Part shown: piece after piece, positions 34,872 through 45,500 of the stretch | How the letters are laid out: each line of letters starts with the position of its first letter | Position numbering within the stretch: position 1 is the first letter of the stretch | Source: RPQJ01 sp963793675 | Lineage (GTDB): Bacteria; Pseudomonadota; Gammaproteobacteria; Steroidobacterales; Steroidobacteraceae | DNA: 64,000 nt | Assembly (NCBI GenBank): GCA_963793675.1 | Contig: CAWCBA010000002.1 | Location: forward strand, 868,001-932,000 | Reading direction: 5' to 3' | Program-made: the position numbers and the translations under genes | Notes under the pieces: generated by a model | Told to the model about the DNA's origin: nothing | The model's input: only the letters and a program-made list of their open reading frames with translations | Databases searched by the model: none

Positions 34872-36905
34872 CTAGTCCCCGGTTCTTGCCGTGAGATTCC
34901 ACACTAGCACTTCAAACGGTCGCAGCGTCAGCGTAACTGCTTGCCCCGCATGCCAGCGCTGCGCGGATTGGCCGGGTGCCGGGTACGCTGGCGTCGCCAC
35001 CCAGGTGGTCGGCTCGCCCGCCGGCAACTCGAGCAAGGTACCGACGTCGAGTTCGAAGCGGCGAGGGGAGGCCGCCGGGTTGCGCAGCGCCATGAACGCG
35101 CGGCCAGGTACCCAGCCGGCCCATCCGTACACTTCGCCGCGAGCGGGGTCGCCGCCGATCCAGTGACTGTCGCGCAGCACGGCCGCATTGGTTCGTGCCC
35201 ATTTTGCTGCGGTCGCCAGGTCGTCCCAGTTCTGCTCACTCAGAAGATCAGGAGACACGTACATCTCCTGCAGCCCGGTGCCGCTCGCGAAGTACGAGCG
35301 CACCTCAGCGACGAAATCGCCGCCGGGGTCGGCATTGAGGCCCTGCGCCTTGCGCGCGTAGATGATGCCGTGCAGCATCAACGAATTCAGCGGGAACAGC
35401 GGCCCGACGCGCACCACGCCGCCGTACGTGTCAGCGTCGCGATACGTGATCCAGCGCTGGCGGTCGGTGCCGACGCCCGCGAACGAGTGATCCTCGCCGC
35501 CGCGCCAGATGGAATCGGCCGTGCGCAGCCAGAAAGGCGAAGGCCAGGTGCCTGTCGTGAGGTTGATGAAGAGATCGGGTTCGATCGCCCGCAGGTCGCC
35601 GATCAGGGCGATGGCCGCCGCGAAATCGCTGTCGAATTCGCTGCCAGGCGTGACCTTGTCCGGACTGCCGGTGCCGTCGAGCTTGAACTGGTTGATGCCA
35701 TAGCGACGCAGCAGGTCGGTCGTGGTTGCGTGGAACAGTGCGTAGTACTTCGGCCCGGAGAGCGCGAGACCCTGGTCGTCGACCTCGTAGCCTCCGCTGC
35801 GTGCGGTTGCAAGACGCGCCTGCCGCGGCTGGCCGTAGCCGCCCCAGGGCGAAAGCCACATGCCAGGTCCCGCGCCGATCTTCGCGGTGGCGTCATGCAG
35901 CGGCGCGAAACCCGAAGGGAAGTCCTTGCTGAACTGCCACAGCCGCGACGTGTCGTCCCATCCGTCATCGAACAGAAAGGAATCCATGCGCACGCCGCGC
36001 GCATCGACCAGCTTTTCGCCGTACTTGCTGACGACCGCCAGCGCCTCGGCCTCCGTGTACGGGGTGAAGTAGCCGATGTCGTACCAGGAGTTGTAATGCA
36101 GGAAGGTGCGGAAGGGGGCGGCGCGTTCGTTCTCGAGGTACGCCTGGAAGCCACGCCGCAATTGACCGGACGGGGTGACGCCGAGCACGGCCGAGTACTG
36201 CACCGGGACGCCGGCACGCAGTGGCAATGCGCGGCGCAACGCCATGCTCGCGTGATCGTCGATCGCTCTTGCTTCGGCCATTGGATGCTCGAACGCAAAG
36301 AACGCGTCGTCGGTTACCAGCGGCGAACCGCTCGCTGTGCCGAGCACCCGTGCGCCCGGCAGGTCGAGCTCGATCATCGACACCGAATGCAGGTCGGCGC
36401 CTTGCGGCGCGACGATCTCGACTTCCTCGCGCACGTAGTTCGCGCCGTCGCGCAGCAGCGCGCGCCACTGCACCCGCAAGCTCGACGCCGCATCGACCAG
36501 CGTCGCCTGCAGCACCTGACCGGCGCGGCGATCGGCGGCGCGCGCCGATCCGGGCCGAGCCTCGACGCGACCGCAGGCAAGCATGCCTTCGAGTCGGAAC
36601 AGGCTGGCGACCCGCTGCGAGCGATTTGCGCGCAGTGTGACGGCGAAGAGGTCGCCCGCCAGGGGTTGCGTGTGGCCGGTAAAGCGATTGACCAGCGACG
36701 CGGGTCGCAGTGCACCGCCACGACTCTCCACCGTGAACTCGACGGCGGCATTCGACAGCCGCGCGCCGTCGCCACCGGCCGCGCAGCTGGCCACGCCAGG
36801 TGCCAGCGGCAGCCAGGGTGCAGGGAGCCCGTCCGCGCGCGCCGCGCCGCAGGCTGTTGCTGCGCAGAGTCCGAGCGTCAGCGCAAGGCGGACGAGTCGC
36901 ACCAT
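34872..36905 (-). CDS. Exported alpha-galactosidase-like glycoside hydrolase (clan GH-D type)
   Basis: This is a secreted or periplasmic glycosidase. A signal peptide (MVRLVRLALTLGLCAATAC) leads into a beta-sandwich region (about 25-265) and a (beta/alpha)8 barrel (about 270-590). The barrel carries FLHYNSWYDIGYF, FLFDDGWDDTSRLW, WLSPWGGYGQP and FKLDGTGS, whose Asp is in the place expected for the clan GH-D nucleophile. A beta domain (about 600-677) closes the protein. Family GH36 is the nearest type I can name, but overall resemblance is loose and the sugar specificity is not readable. It starts 22 bp after the exported methyltransferase gene on the same strand, and the IorA gene follows 13 bp later, so it could be part of a longer transcript. 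Confidence 0.72.
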   Translation of the reverse strand: MVRLVRLALTLGLCAATACGAARADGLPAPWLPLAPGVASCAAGGDGARLSNAAVEFTVESRGGALRPASLVNRFTGHTQPLAGDLFAVTLRANRSQRVASLFRLEGMLACGRVEARPGSARAADRRAGQVLQATLVDAASSLRVQWRALLRDGANYVREEVEIVAPQGADLHSVSMIELDLPGARVLGTASGSPLVTDDAFFAFEHPMAEARAIDDHASMALRRALPLRAGVPVQYSAVLGVTPSGQLRRGFQAYLENERAAPFRTFLHYNSWYDIGYFTPYTEAEALAVVSKYGEKLVDARGVRMDSFLFDDGWDDTSRLWQFSKDFPSGFAPLHDATAKIGAGPGMWLSPWGGYGQPRQARLATARSGGYEVDDQGLALSGPKYYALFHATTTDLLRRYGINQFKLDGTGSPDKVTPGSEFDSDFAAAIALIGDLRAIEPDLFINLTTGTWPSPFWLRTADSIWRGGEDHSFAGVGTDRQRWITYRDADTYGGVVRVGPLFPLNSLMLHGIIYARKAQGLNADPGGDFVAEVRSYFASGTGLQEMYVSPDLLSEQNWDDLATAAKWARTNAAVLRDSHWIGGDPARGEVYGWAGWVPGRAFMALRNPAASPRRFELDVGTLLELPAGEPTTWVATPAYPAPGQSAQRWHAGQAVTLTLRPFEVLVWNLTARTGD

Positions 36906-36927
36906 CGGCGGATGGCCCGGCGACTTG

Positions 36928-37767
36928 TCAGCGTTTCGGCTTTACGAACCTGAGCGTCATGCGGTCGCTTTCGCCGATGGCTGCGTATTTCGGCCTGTCT
37001 GTGTCACCCAGGGCGAACGTCGGTGGCAACGTCCACACGCCTTCTGGCCAATCGGTCGTGTCCTTCGGATTGGCGTTGATCTCCGCAGCGCCCGCGAACT
37101 CGAATCCGGCCTTCTCCGCCAGCGCGCGGACGGTCGAGACCTTGATGTAGCCGCTCTCGCGTTCGCGTTCCGCGCCCGCGGATTCAGGCAGGCGATGATC
37201 CTCGATGCCGAGCACGCCGCCGGGCTTCAGCATGGCGAAGATTTCGCGGAATGCAGCCTCGCTGTAGTCGGTCTTGTCCGGCTGCATGTAACCCATCTTC
37301 CAGTTGTGCACGTTGCGGAAGGTGAGCACGACGTCGGCGGTGCCCGGCGCGACGCCCGCGCCGCCGAGCACGGTCGGGAAGTTCGCGCGCCCGATCTTGC
37401 CGTAGAGCGCAGGATTGGCATCGAACCGCTTGGCCATGGACTCGGCGCCACGGCCGGCCGGCGCGGCGGCGATCAGCTTGCCCTTCCCGGCGAGATAGGG
37501 CGCGAGGATTTCGGTGTACCAGCCCCCGCCCGGCCACAGTTCGACGACGGTATCCGTCGGCTTGACGCCGATGAAGCTGAGCGTCTCGACCGGGTGACGG
37601 TATATGTCGCGAGCACGGTTGGCTTCACTGCGCTGCGCACCGGCCACCGCTTGCTCGAGCGCCTTGTGTGCGGCCTGATCCAGCCCGCCCTGATCCTCGG
37701 CGTGCGCCATCGCTCCGCCAAACAAGCCCACGCTGGCAAGCGTTGCAGCAATGATGGTCAGACGCAT
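36928..37767 (-). CDS. Exported class I SAM-dependent methyltransferase-like protein (COG4798 type)
   Basis: A 279-aa protein with a clear Sec signal peptide (MRLTIIAATLASVGLFGGAMAHA) in front of a class I methyltransferase fold. The SAM-binding loop is VVELWPGGGWYTEIL near residue 75, followed by VLTFRNVHNW and LKPGGVLGIEDHR. Export is puzzling because SAM is not expected in the periplasm; this family of predicted exported methyltransferases is widespread but uncharacterised. It is divergent from the CHAT lipoprotein gene and lies 22 bp upstream of the GH-D glycosidase. Confidence 0.82.
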   Translation of the reverse strand: MRLTIIAATLASVGLFGGAMAHAEDQGGLDQAAHKALEQAVAGAQRSEANRARDIYRHPVETLSFIGVKPTDTVVELWPGGGWYTEILAPYLAGKGKLIAAAPAGRGAESMAKRFDANPALYGKIGRANFPTVLGGAGVAPGTADVVLTFRNVHNWKMGYMQPDKTDYSEAAFREIFAMLKPGGVLGIEDHRLPESAGAERERESGYIKVSTVRALAEKAGFEFAGAAEINANPKDTTDWPEGVWTLPPTFALGDTDRPKYAAIGESDRMTLRFVKPKR

Positions 37768-37911
37768 GGTTCCCTCCTGCTAGCGGATGATTCTTGAGCC
37801 CGGCAGCATGTGCGGCAGTCGGGATGGATGCAAGTGTCGGTATACGTGCAACACTGGCTTGCCAGCAACCTGGTCCCGCATCATCCGGTCATTGAGAGGA
37901 GGTTGAATCCC

Positions 37912-39546
37912 ATGCGGCACCCGACGGCGCTTCACGCCCTGTCAGCCAGGTCCCCGCTCCGCAAGAACGCAGTGGCGGCGCTGGCCTTGCTGGTGGTTGC
38001 GGCCTGCGGCGACGCCGGCAATGACGGCAGCACGGCAAGCAACGCCAACGTCAGTCAGTTGCTGTCGGAGCCGGTGGCTGGCGTCCCGGCCCCGGTCGCA
38101 GCCAAGCCGGCCGTTGCGGCCCCGGTACCGGAGCCGGCACCGCCGTTCCCCCGGCCCATGACGGATGACGGGCTGCGTCCGCTGCTGGAGGCCATCGCCC
38201 TCAGCTATCCGTTCACCCGACAGCTCGAGGCCAAGGAGCAATCCGGTCGGGTCAACGCGCTCGAATCGGCAAGGATCGACGCCAATCTGGATCGGGCCGG
38301 GCGGGATCTCGACCGCATCATATCGAATCTCGGATCGCTCTCCCGGGGTGGACTGCCGACCTATGCCTTGATCCACAATGTCCGCAGCGATGGCGTCCTC
38401 AGGGCCTGGATCCTAGGGCCGGATGGTTACGTGGTCGCAGGCGCGACGACGAGCCCTTATGTCGGCCTCGGCGCATTGCAGGACGGCCTCGGCGTCGACC
38501 GGATCGCCGCCACTCGCGGACCGCAGCTGAAAGGTGAGGAGACGCAGCGGCTCGATGCCGATTCCGATGCCGATCGCGGCGCAGGCAGACGCGACAACTC
38601 GCCCGAATCGATCAGGAAGCGCCGGGACGTGCTGGCCGAGGCTGCTGCAATGCTGCTGCCGGGCGACATTCGCCAGGTGCTCGCAGCAGGCGAGGGGCGG
38701 CTGCTGGTCCTGCCGGTCAGGGACACCGGAACCGCGCCGTATGCGGCGCTGCCGATCCGCAATCAGGATGACTTCGCTGCGCGCAGATGGTCTTTCGTCG
38801 TGATGCAGGACCTGAGCGTATTGGCTGGCAGCGACAGCGGCTTCGACATGGGCAACGTCGACCTCTCGAAGTCGGTCATCGTCGGCGATCCCGCAGACAT
38901 GCGCGACGTGCAATACAGTTTCCCGGCGCTGCCCGGCGCTAGAAAGGAGGCCCTGGCAATCGCGAAACAGCTGGGCGTCGACTCGCGGAATGTCTTCATT
39001 GGCGCCGACGCCAAGCAGAAGCGCGTCGAAGCGGCCATCAACCGCAGCGCCGGCCAGGGCGTGATTTACATGGCGACGCACGCTGTCGCCAATCCGAACA
39101 ATCCGCTGACACGCGGCTTCGTCGTCCTCGACCAGAAGAACTGGTTCGCGGGCGAGATTCGAACCGCGAATTTCAATGGCTGGAGCGAGCGCCCGCCTTT
39201 GGTCGTGATGAGTGCCTGCCAATCGGCGCTGGGCCGTGTCTTCGAGGGCGGAACATTCGGTATCGCGCGCACCTGGACCACTGCCGGTGCCGGCCAGGTC
39301 GTCGCCAGCCTGTGGAACGTCAGCGATCTCGCCACCTATCGCCTGATGACCCGCTTCGCTGCCGGTCTGCAGCAAGGCAAGGCACCGGAGCTGGCGATGC
39401 AGGCCGCGCAGCTCGAGACGATCAAGGATTATCCGAACGACCCGAAAATGTGGGCGAGCTTCACGATCATCGGCAAGCCAACGATCGGCGGCAGCCTGGC
39501 AAGCAGCGCTCCGGCTCGGGTCACTGAGCAGGAGCCGGCGTCGTGA
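37912..39546 (+). CDS. CHAT-domain (caspase-like) lipoprotein
   Basis: CHAT domains are cysteine peptidases of clan CD, related to caspases and separase. This 544-aa protein begins with a lipoprotein signal (ALALLVVAACGD, lipid Cys near residue 29), then an Ala/Pro/Val-rich linker (about 50-80), an uncharacterised helical region, and a CHAT domain (about 280-525). Both catalytic residues are present: His390 in YMATHAVANP and Cys436 in VMSACQSALGR. The family's GGTFGIARTWTTAGA and SLWNVSD segments are also visible. I chose the ATG at 37912 because GAGAGGAGG lies upstream at good spacing and it starts the lipoprotein signal; the reading frame extends to 37810. Most CHAT proteins studied are cytoplasmic, so surface or periplasmic placement is unusual. 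Confidence 0.87.
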   Translation: MRHPTALHALSARSPLRKNAVAALALLVVAACGDAGNDGSTASNANVSQLLSEPVAGVPAPVAAKPAVAAPVPEPAPPFPRPMTDDGLRPLLEAIALSYPFTRQLEAKEQSGRVNALESARIDANLDRAGRDLDRIISNLGSLSRGGLPTYALIHNVRSDGVLRAWILGPDGYVVAGATTSPYVGLGALQDGLGVDRIAATRGPQLKGEETQRLDADSDADRGAGRRDNSPESIRKRRDVLAEAAAMLLPGDIRQVLAAGEGRLLVLPVRDTGTAPYAALPIRNQDDFAARRWSFVVMQDLSVLAGSDSGFDMGNVDLSKSVIVGDPADMRDVQYSFPALPGARKEALAIAKQLGVDSRNVFIGADAKQKRVEAAINRSAGQGVIYMATHAVANPNNPLTRGFVVLDQKNWFAGEIRTANFNGWSERPPLVVMSACQSALGRVFEGGTFGIARTWTTAGAGQVVASLWNVSDLATYRLMTRFAAGLQQGKAPELAMQAAQLETIKDYPNDPKMWASFTIIGKPTIGGSLASSAPARVTEQEPAS

Positions 39547-39565
39547 AGTTATCGGCTCGCTTCCA

Positions 39566-42334
39566 TCACTCAACGACGAACACGACTGCGGTGCGTGCGG
39601 GTACGGTGAAGCGTCCGCTTGCCGCGTCGTAGCGGGCCTGCTCCGCTGCGCGTCGATCCGACCGCGCCGGGCGCGCGGTGCACCGGGTGCAGCACGTAGC
39701 GCTTGCCGCGCTCGCTGTCGAACTGCAGCGTGTGCGCCTGCGTGTCGACATTGACGAGATACAGCATCTCGCTGCAGTTGGACCCGGGATAGCCGCGGCC
39801 AAGCAGGTGCCCGGCGATCACTTCCGGGACCTGCTGCGGACCGGTGTTCAGGAAGCGCAGTCGCTGCATGACGTCGGCCGCGCTGCGCAACCGGAACAGC
39901 GTCGAACTGGAGCGGATGCGCAGCAGGTCGTTGAACGCGCCACGGCTCCACGCAATGTCGGCGGGCGTCGGCCGCAGTCGCGGATCGGCGAGTCGCGGCC
40001 GCATCAGCGGCCAGCTGGGCGCGTTGTCCCGCGCCGGTGGCAGGCCCGCGCCGAAGTAGTTGTCCTGCCCGCTCCAGTCGATGCGATTGAACCAGTCGCC
40101 GGAGTCGAAGCTGTTGCGATCCATCGACTTGCTGCGCAGCAGTTCCATGCCCGCGTGGAAGTAGGCGATGCCCTGGCTGAATGCATTGAGCGCCGCAGCC
40201 AGCATCTGCACGCGTGCGCGTTCGGCGCGCAAGTCGTGCCGAGCGGCAACTTGAAGGCGTTCAGGTCGTAAAGCGTCTGGTTGTCGTGGTTCTCGACGTA
40301 GTTGACGACCTCTGCCGGCGACGTCACATATCCGGCGGGCTGGTTGCCTGCGTACGAGATCTGCTCCAGCGGCAGTTCCCGCCCGTCGAACGTGAGCAAA
40401 CGGTAATTGCGCAGTGAGCCCGCCAATCCCGCCCGCACCATGTCCGCTGCTCGCATCAAGTCCGCCACGGTCACGTCGGCGGGAGCGTCGCCGTTGCGGT
40501 CGTAGTGCAGTCCGTTGACGTAGCCCTGGCTGCTCACCTGGCGTGCATCGCTGTCACCGGCCCCGCCGCCGCGGATCGCGTCACGCGCGCGGTCGCTGAA
40601 GGTGCCGATGCCGCTGCCGTTGAGCGACAGCTGCGAGGCCTGCACGAAGCGTGCGCCATCGGCGACTTCGCCGAAGTTCCAGCCTTCGCCGATCAGCAGC
40701 ACGTCGCGCCCGGTCGCGGCGTTGACACGCGCGCGCAGTTGCTCCATTGCCGCGCGGGGCTGGTGACCCATCAGGTCGAAGCGGAACGAGTCGATCCGGT
40801 AGTCGCGCGCCCAGGTCACGGCGGAGTCGATCATCAGCTTCGCCATCATGCGGTGTTCGGTCGCGGTATTCGCGCAGCAGGTCGAGGTGGCGACGCGCCC
40901 AGCTGCGTCCAGGCGGTGGTAATACCCCGGCACGATGCGGTCGAGCACGGACCAGCGGTCCTGCCCGGACGCATACGTGTGGTTGTAGACGACATCCATG
41001 CCCACCCGCAGTCCGGCGCGGTGCAGCGCCTGCACCATGCGACGAAACTCGACGATGCGCACGTCGCCATCGGCGGGATCGGTCGCGTAGCTGCCCTCGG
41101 GCGCGCTGAAGTGCACGGGGTCGTAGCCCCAGTTGAAGCAGTCGCGTGCGCTCACGGCCGTCACGGCCTGCTGTTGCGACTCGCCGTCCGGCGCACCGGC
41201 AGGCGCGGGCGTGACGCAACCCTGTTCCGGCACCGAGCCGAAATCGAACACCGGCAGCAGGTGAACGTCGGTGACGCCGGCGGCGGCGAGCGACCGCAGG
41301 TGGCGCATGCCGTCGGTGTCGTCGAGGGTGAAGGCGAGGTACTTGCCACGGTAGTCGGGTCGCACCGTGGCGTCACCGATCGAGAAATCGCGCACGTGCA
41401 GTTCGTAGATCACGGCGTCGGTGGCTGCCTGCACGCGTTGCGGCGACAGCGTGCGATCCCAGCCCGCCGGCTTCAGGCGCGCGGACTGCAGATTCGCGAT
41501 GTAAGCACGACGGGAATCGGTGGTCAGGCTGACGGCATAGGGATCCGTCACGCGGTTGCGGACGAAGCCGACTCCGTCCACGTGCACGTCGACGAGATAG
41601 GTGTAGTAGTGGCCCGACAGGTCGCGGTCGACAGCCGTCGACCAGACGCCCTGTCGCTGCGTCGAGTCGCAGCGGTTCCAGCGATCTTGCGGGCCCATGG
41701 CCGTCCGCGTGCAGGCACAGCGCCACGTTGCGTGCGGTCGGGGCCCACAGCGCGAACTTCGTCCGACCCGCTGCGACGGTCACGCCGAGTTGCGCGTTGG
41801 CGGCCGTTGCGAACAGATCGTCGAGCGCCCCCGGCGCCTGCAGGCGTGTCGCGCTCACCACGCGGCCGTCTGCGTCTTCCTGGACGAGCAGCAGTTGCTC
41901 CTGCTGGAGTCTGCGCAGGGCATCGGCGCTCGGCCTGGATCTGCAGTGTGATGCCCGCTGCGACATGACGAAAGCGTCCGGCGACGGCAGGTGGCAGCGG
42001 ACCGTCATGGACCGCCAGGTCGAGCGCGCCGTCGGCGCCACTCACAGGGAAGCCAGGTACCGCAATGGCTCGGCCGCTGGCGGAATGGTGCAACCGGAAG
42101 CGTCTGCCGGCTTCGACGCCGGGCCAGCGCAGCAGCCTGGCATCGAACCAGATTGCGCGCGCCTCGAGCGTCGCGCGGCGCAGGCGCAGGCTGCAGCACG
42201 GTTGCATGAGCAGTCGCATCGCAGTCGGCCAGGGTCGGCGATGCCGCCGCTGACGTGGCCATCGCGGCGCATGACACGACACTGGCCAGCATCAATCTCA
42301 ACGAAGCACCCTCCGCATCGGACAAAGCCATCAT
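39566..42334 (-). pseudogene. Pullulanase-type alpha-1,6-glucosidase (GH13), reading frame interrupted several times
   Basis: The locus encodes an exported debranching enzyme that cleaves alpha-1,6 links in pullulan or starch-derived dextrins. It starts with a signal peptide (LRLMLASVVSCAAMATSAAA). N-terminal domains carry RLLRWPGVEAGRRFRLHHS and TKFALWAPTARNVAL. The GH13 barrel has VIYELHVRDFS, GMDVVYNHTYASG, the nucleophile Asp in RIDSFRFDLMGH, the acid/base Glu in LLIGEGWNFG and ENHDNQTLYD. The C-terminal part continues SQGIAYFHAGMELLRSKSMD and ends VPARTAVVFVVE. Frame changes fall near 42160-42200, 41935-41945, 41665-41700, 40220-40240 and 39625-39660. All catalytic residues survive, so sequence errors are again the likely cause. 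Convergent with the CHAT gene (19-bp gap). Confidence 0.78.
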
Positions 42335-42484
42335 GCCACGCTGACCGCATCGCATGATGACTGGCAGCGTGCAGGCTGTACGCCAGGCGGATTTGCCGAG
42401 CATCCCGCGCACGCCGCCCACTTGGAGGGGACTCTTGGTGTAGGCTCACGTCCGGAAGTCGCGACGGATCCCGGGGGAGACTCA

Positions 42485-42544
42485 ATGCCGGATGAAGCAG
42501 CCGCAGCGCGGCGTACGTTCCTGCGGCGACAACGCAGGAAGTAG
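42485..42544 (+). CDS. 19-aa arginine-rich leader ORF upstream of crbS-like gene
   Basis: A short frame encodes MPDEAAAARRTFLRRQRRK. It has a much better ribosome-binding site (GGGGGAGA, five to six bases upstream of the ATG) than the kinase gene that follows. Its stop is 9 bases before the kinase GTG start, and the kinase GTG has no strong site of its own, so translation of the kinase may depend on ribosomes finishing this leader. Small ORFs in front of related kinases (CbrX before CbrA in Pseudomonas putida) are known, but I cannot show homology at this length. Confidence 0.5.
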   Translation: MPDEAAAARRTFLRRQRRK

Positions 42545-42553
42545 GGTCCGCGC

Positions 42554-45500
42554 GTGGTCTCAGGTCTGCTTCTCACCGTCCTGGCGATCGCCTATCTCGG
42601 GCTGCTGTTCGCCGTCGCCTTCTTCGGCGAACGGAAATCCGTGTATCCGGGCCGTGAGCGCCTGCGTCCCTACATCTACAGCCTGGCCCTCGGCGTCTAC
42701 TGCACGACCTGGACGTTTTTCGGCGCAGTCGGCACGGCCGTCAGCGAAGGCTGGGCCTACCTGCCCATCTACCTCGGCCCGGTGCTGCTGTTCGTGTTCG
42801 GGACGCCGCTCCTGCGGCGGCTGGTGGCGATCGCACGTGCGCACAACACGACCTCGATCGCCGACTTCATCTCGGCGCGGTTCGGCAAGAGTCCCGCGCT
42901 CGCCGCGCTCGTCGCAATCATCGCGCTCATCGCGGCCGTGCCCTACCTCGCGCTGCAGTACAAGGCGGTCGGCACCGGCATCGACGTGCTCACTGGCTCC
43001 ACCGGTCAGCATCCGGCGTGGTTCGCCGACACCGCGCTGTGGGTGGCACTGCTCATGGCGGCCTTCGCCATGCTGTTCGGTACCCGTCGACTCGACGCCA
43101 CCGAGCACCACGAGGGCGTGATGCTTGCGATTGCGTTCGAGTCGATCGTCAAGCTGCTCGCGTTCATTACGATCGGCGTGTTCGCCATGCTGAACCTCGG
43201 GGGCGCGCCGGATGTCTCCCACACGCGCCTCGGTGACATCGGCCAGGTCGTCAGGCCGGATTTCCTGGCTGCCACCGTGCTTTCCGCGGCCGCGATGCTC
43301 TGCCTGCCACGCCAGTTCCTGGTCGGAGTCGTCGAGTGTGCCGACCCGGCTGACCTGCGCAAGGCGCGCTGGCTGTTCTCCAGCTACCTGGTCGTCTTCA
43401 CCCTGCTCGTGGTCCCGGTGGTGCTGGCGGGACTCGGCGCGGGACTTGGCGACCGCCACCACCCGGACTCGTTCGTGCTGTCGCTGCCGATGGAGCGCGG
43501 CGCGACCGGGGTGGCGGTGTTCGTGTTTCTCGGCGGGCTGTCGGCGGCGACGGCCATGGTGATCGTCGCGAGCATCGCGCTCGCGACCATGATCACCAAC
43601 GACCTGGTGATGCCGGCGCTGTGGCGCAGCCGCTGGCTGCACCTCGACCAGAGCGCGGACGTCGGCCGGCTCGTGCTATGGCTGCGACGCCTGACGATCC
43701 TGCTCATTGCGCTGCTCGCGTACGCGTATCACCACAACACCGTGGCGCCCGCGAGCCTCGCCTCGATCGGACTGCTCGCCTTCGCGGCGGTCGCGCAGTT
43801 CGCGCCGGCAATCGTCACCGGCCTCTACTGGCGCGGCGCGACACGTGAGGGCGCGTTCTGGGGGCTCACTGCGGGCTTCGCTGTCTGGATCTACGCATTG
43901 TTGCTGCCCAACCTGCTCGCCGGCGGGGTGATCGGCTGGCCGCTGTTCGCGCAGGGCCCGTGGGGAATCGCCTGGCTGCGGCCGCAGAGCCTGTTCGGCA
44001 TCGAGGTCATGAGCCCGGTGCTGCGCGGGGCGATGATCGCGCTGGCGATCAATGTCGCCGTCCTGCTCCTGGTCTCGCGTGTACGCGGCGTCTCGCTGCG
44101 TGACCGGATGGCGGCCACTTCGTTCCTGCGCGGCGGTATCCCGGTGGCCGGTGTCGCGGTCGCGGGCGGGGCACGCGTCGGCGACCTGCTCGCCGTGACG
44201 GAGCGAATCCTGGGTGCAGACGGGGCTCTACGCGCGCTCGAAGAGTACCACTCCGGTCTCGGCCGTCCGGTTCCGGGTGCCGGCGAACCCGCGGATCGCG
44301 GTCTTCTGCAGCACATGGAGCGCGTGCTCGCAGGCGCAATCGGCGCGTCGTCGGCCCGTCTCATGTTCACGCACGCGATGGCCGGCCGCGGCATTCCACC
44401 GGAGGACGTCGCTGAACTGCTCGACGAGACGTCGCAGGAACTGCGATTCAGCCGGCAATTGCTGCAGACCACGATGGAGAATGTCTCGCAGGGCATCGCG
44501 GTTGCGGATGCCGATGCGCGCATCGTCGCGTGGAACCGCTGCTATCTCGGGATGTTCGACTACCCCGATGGCATGGTGTACGTGGGCCGGCCCGTTGCCG
44601 ACCTGATCCGCTGGAACGCGGAGCACGGTGAGTTCGGTGATGCCGACCCCGGTCCGCAGATCGCGAAGCGTCTCGCGCACATGAAGGCCGGCACGGCTTA
44701 CGTCACCCAGCGTACCCGCCGCAACGGCCACGTGTACGAGATCCGAGGCCATCCGTTGCCGGACGGCGGTTACGTGACGACCTACAACGACATCACCGAG
44801 TTCAAGCGCACCGAGCGCGCGTTGCTCGAGGCGAAACTGACGCTCGAGCAGCGCGTCGAAGAACGCACGGGCGCGCTGCAGGCGGCGCTTGCGGCTCAAC
44901 AGGAAGCGAAGCGACAGGCCGAGGAAGCGAACGCGACCAAGACGCGGTTCGTGGCCGCGGCGAGCCATGACCTGCTGCAGCCGCTCAACGCGGCGCGGCT
45001 CTTCGCCTCGACGCTGGGCGAGCGCAAGGATGATCCCGAGGTCGTCGAGATCGCTGAACGCATCGACAGCTCGATGCGCGCCGCCGAGGAAGTTCTCGAC
45101 GACATGCTCGACATTGCCCGCCTCGAGAGCGGGACGATGCGGACCGAAATAGTGGAATTCCCGATGGACGAGACCTTCGAGAATATCGAGCGGCAGTTCG
45201 CGCCGCTCGCGGCGCGGCGCGGGCTGCGGCTGCACGTCAGGAAGCCGCGCTGCAGCGTACGCAGCGACCGGGTGTTGCTGCGGCGCATCCTGCAGAACCT
45301 GGTCTCGAATGCATTGCGCTATACGCAGCGCGGCGGCGTGCTCGTCAGCTGTCGGCGCCGCGGCGAGTTCGTCGAACTGCAGGTGTGGGACACGGGGCCG
45401 GGCATTCCCGAGCAGCATCAGCGCGCGATTTTCGACGAGTTCCGCCGGCTCGATCGGTCGTCGCCGTGGGGGGAGAAGGGCCTTGGGCTCGGGCTCTCGA

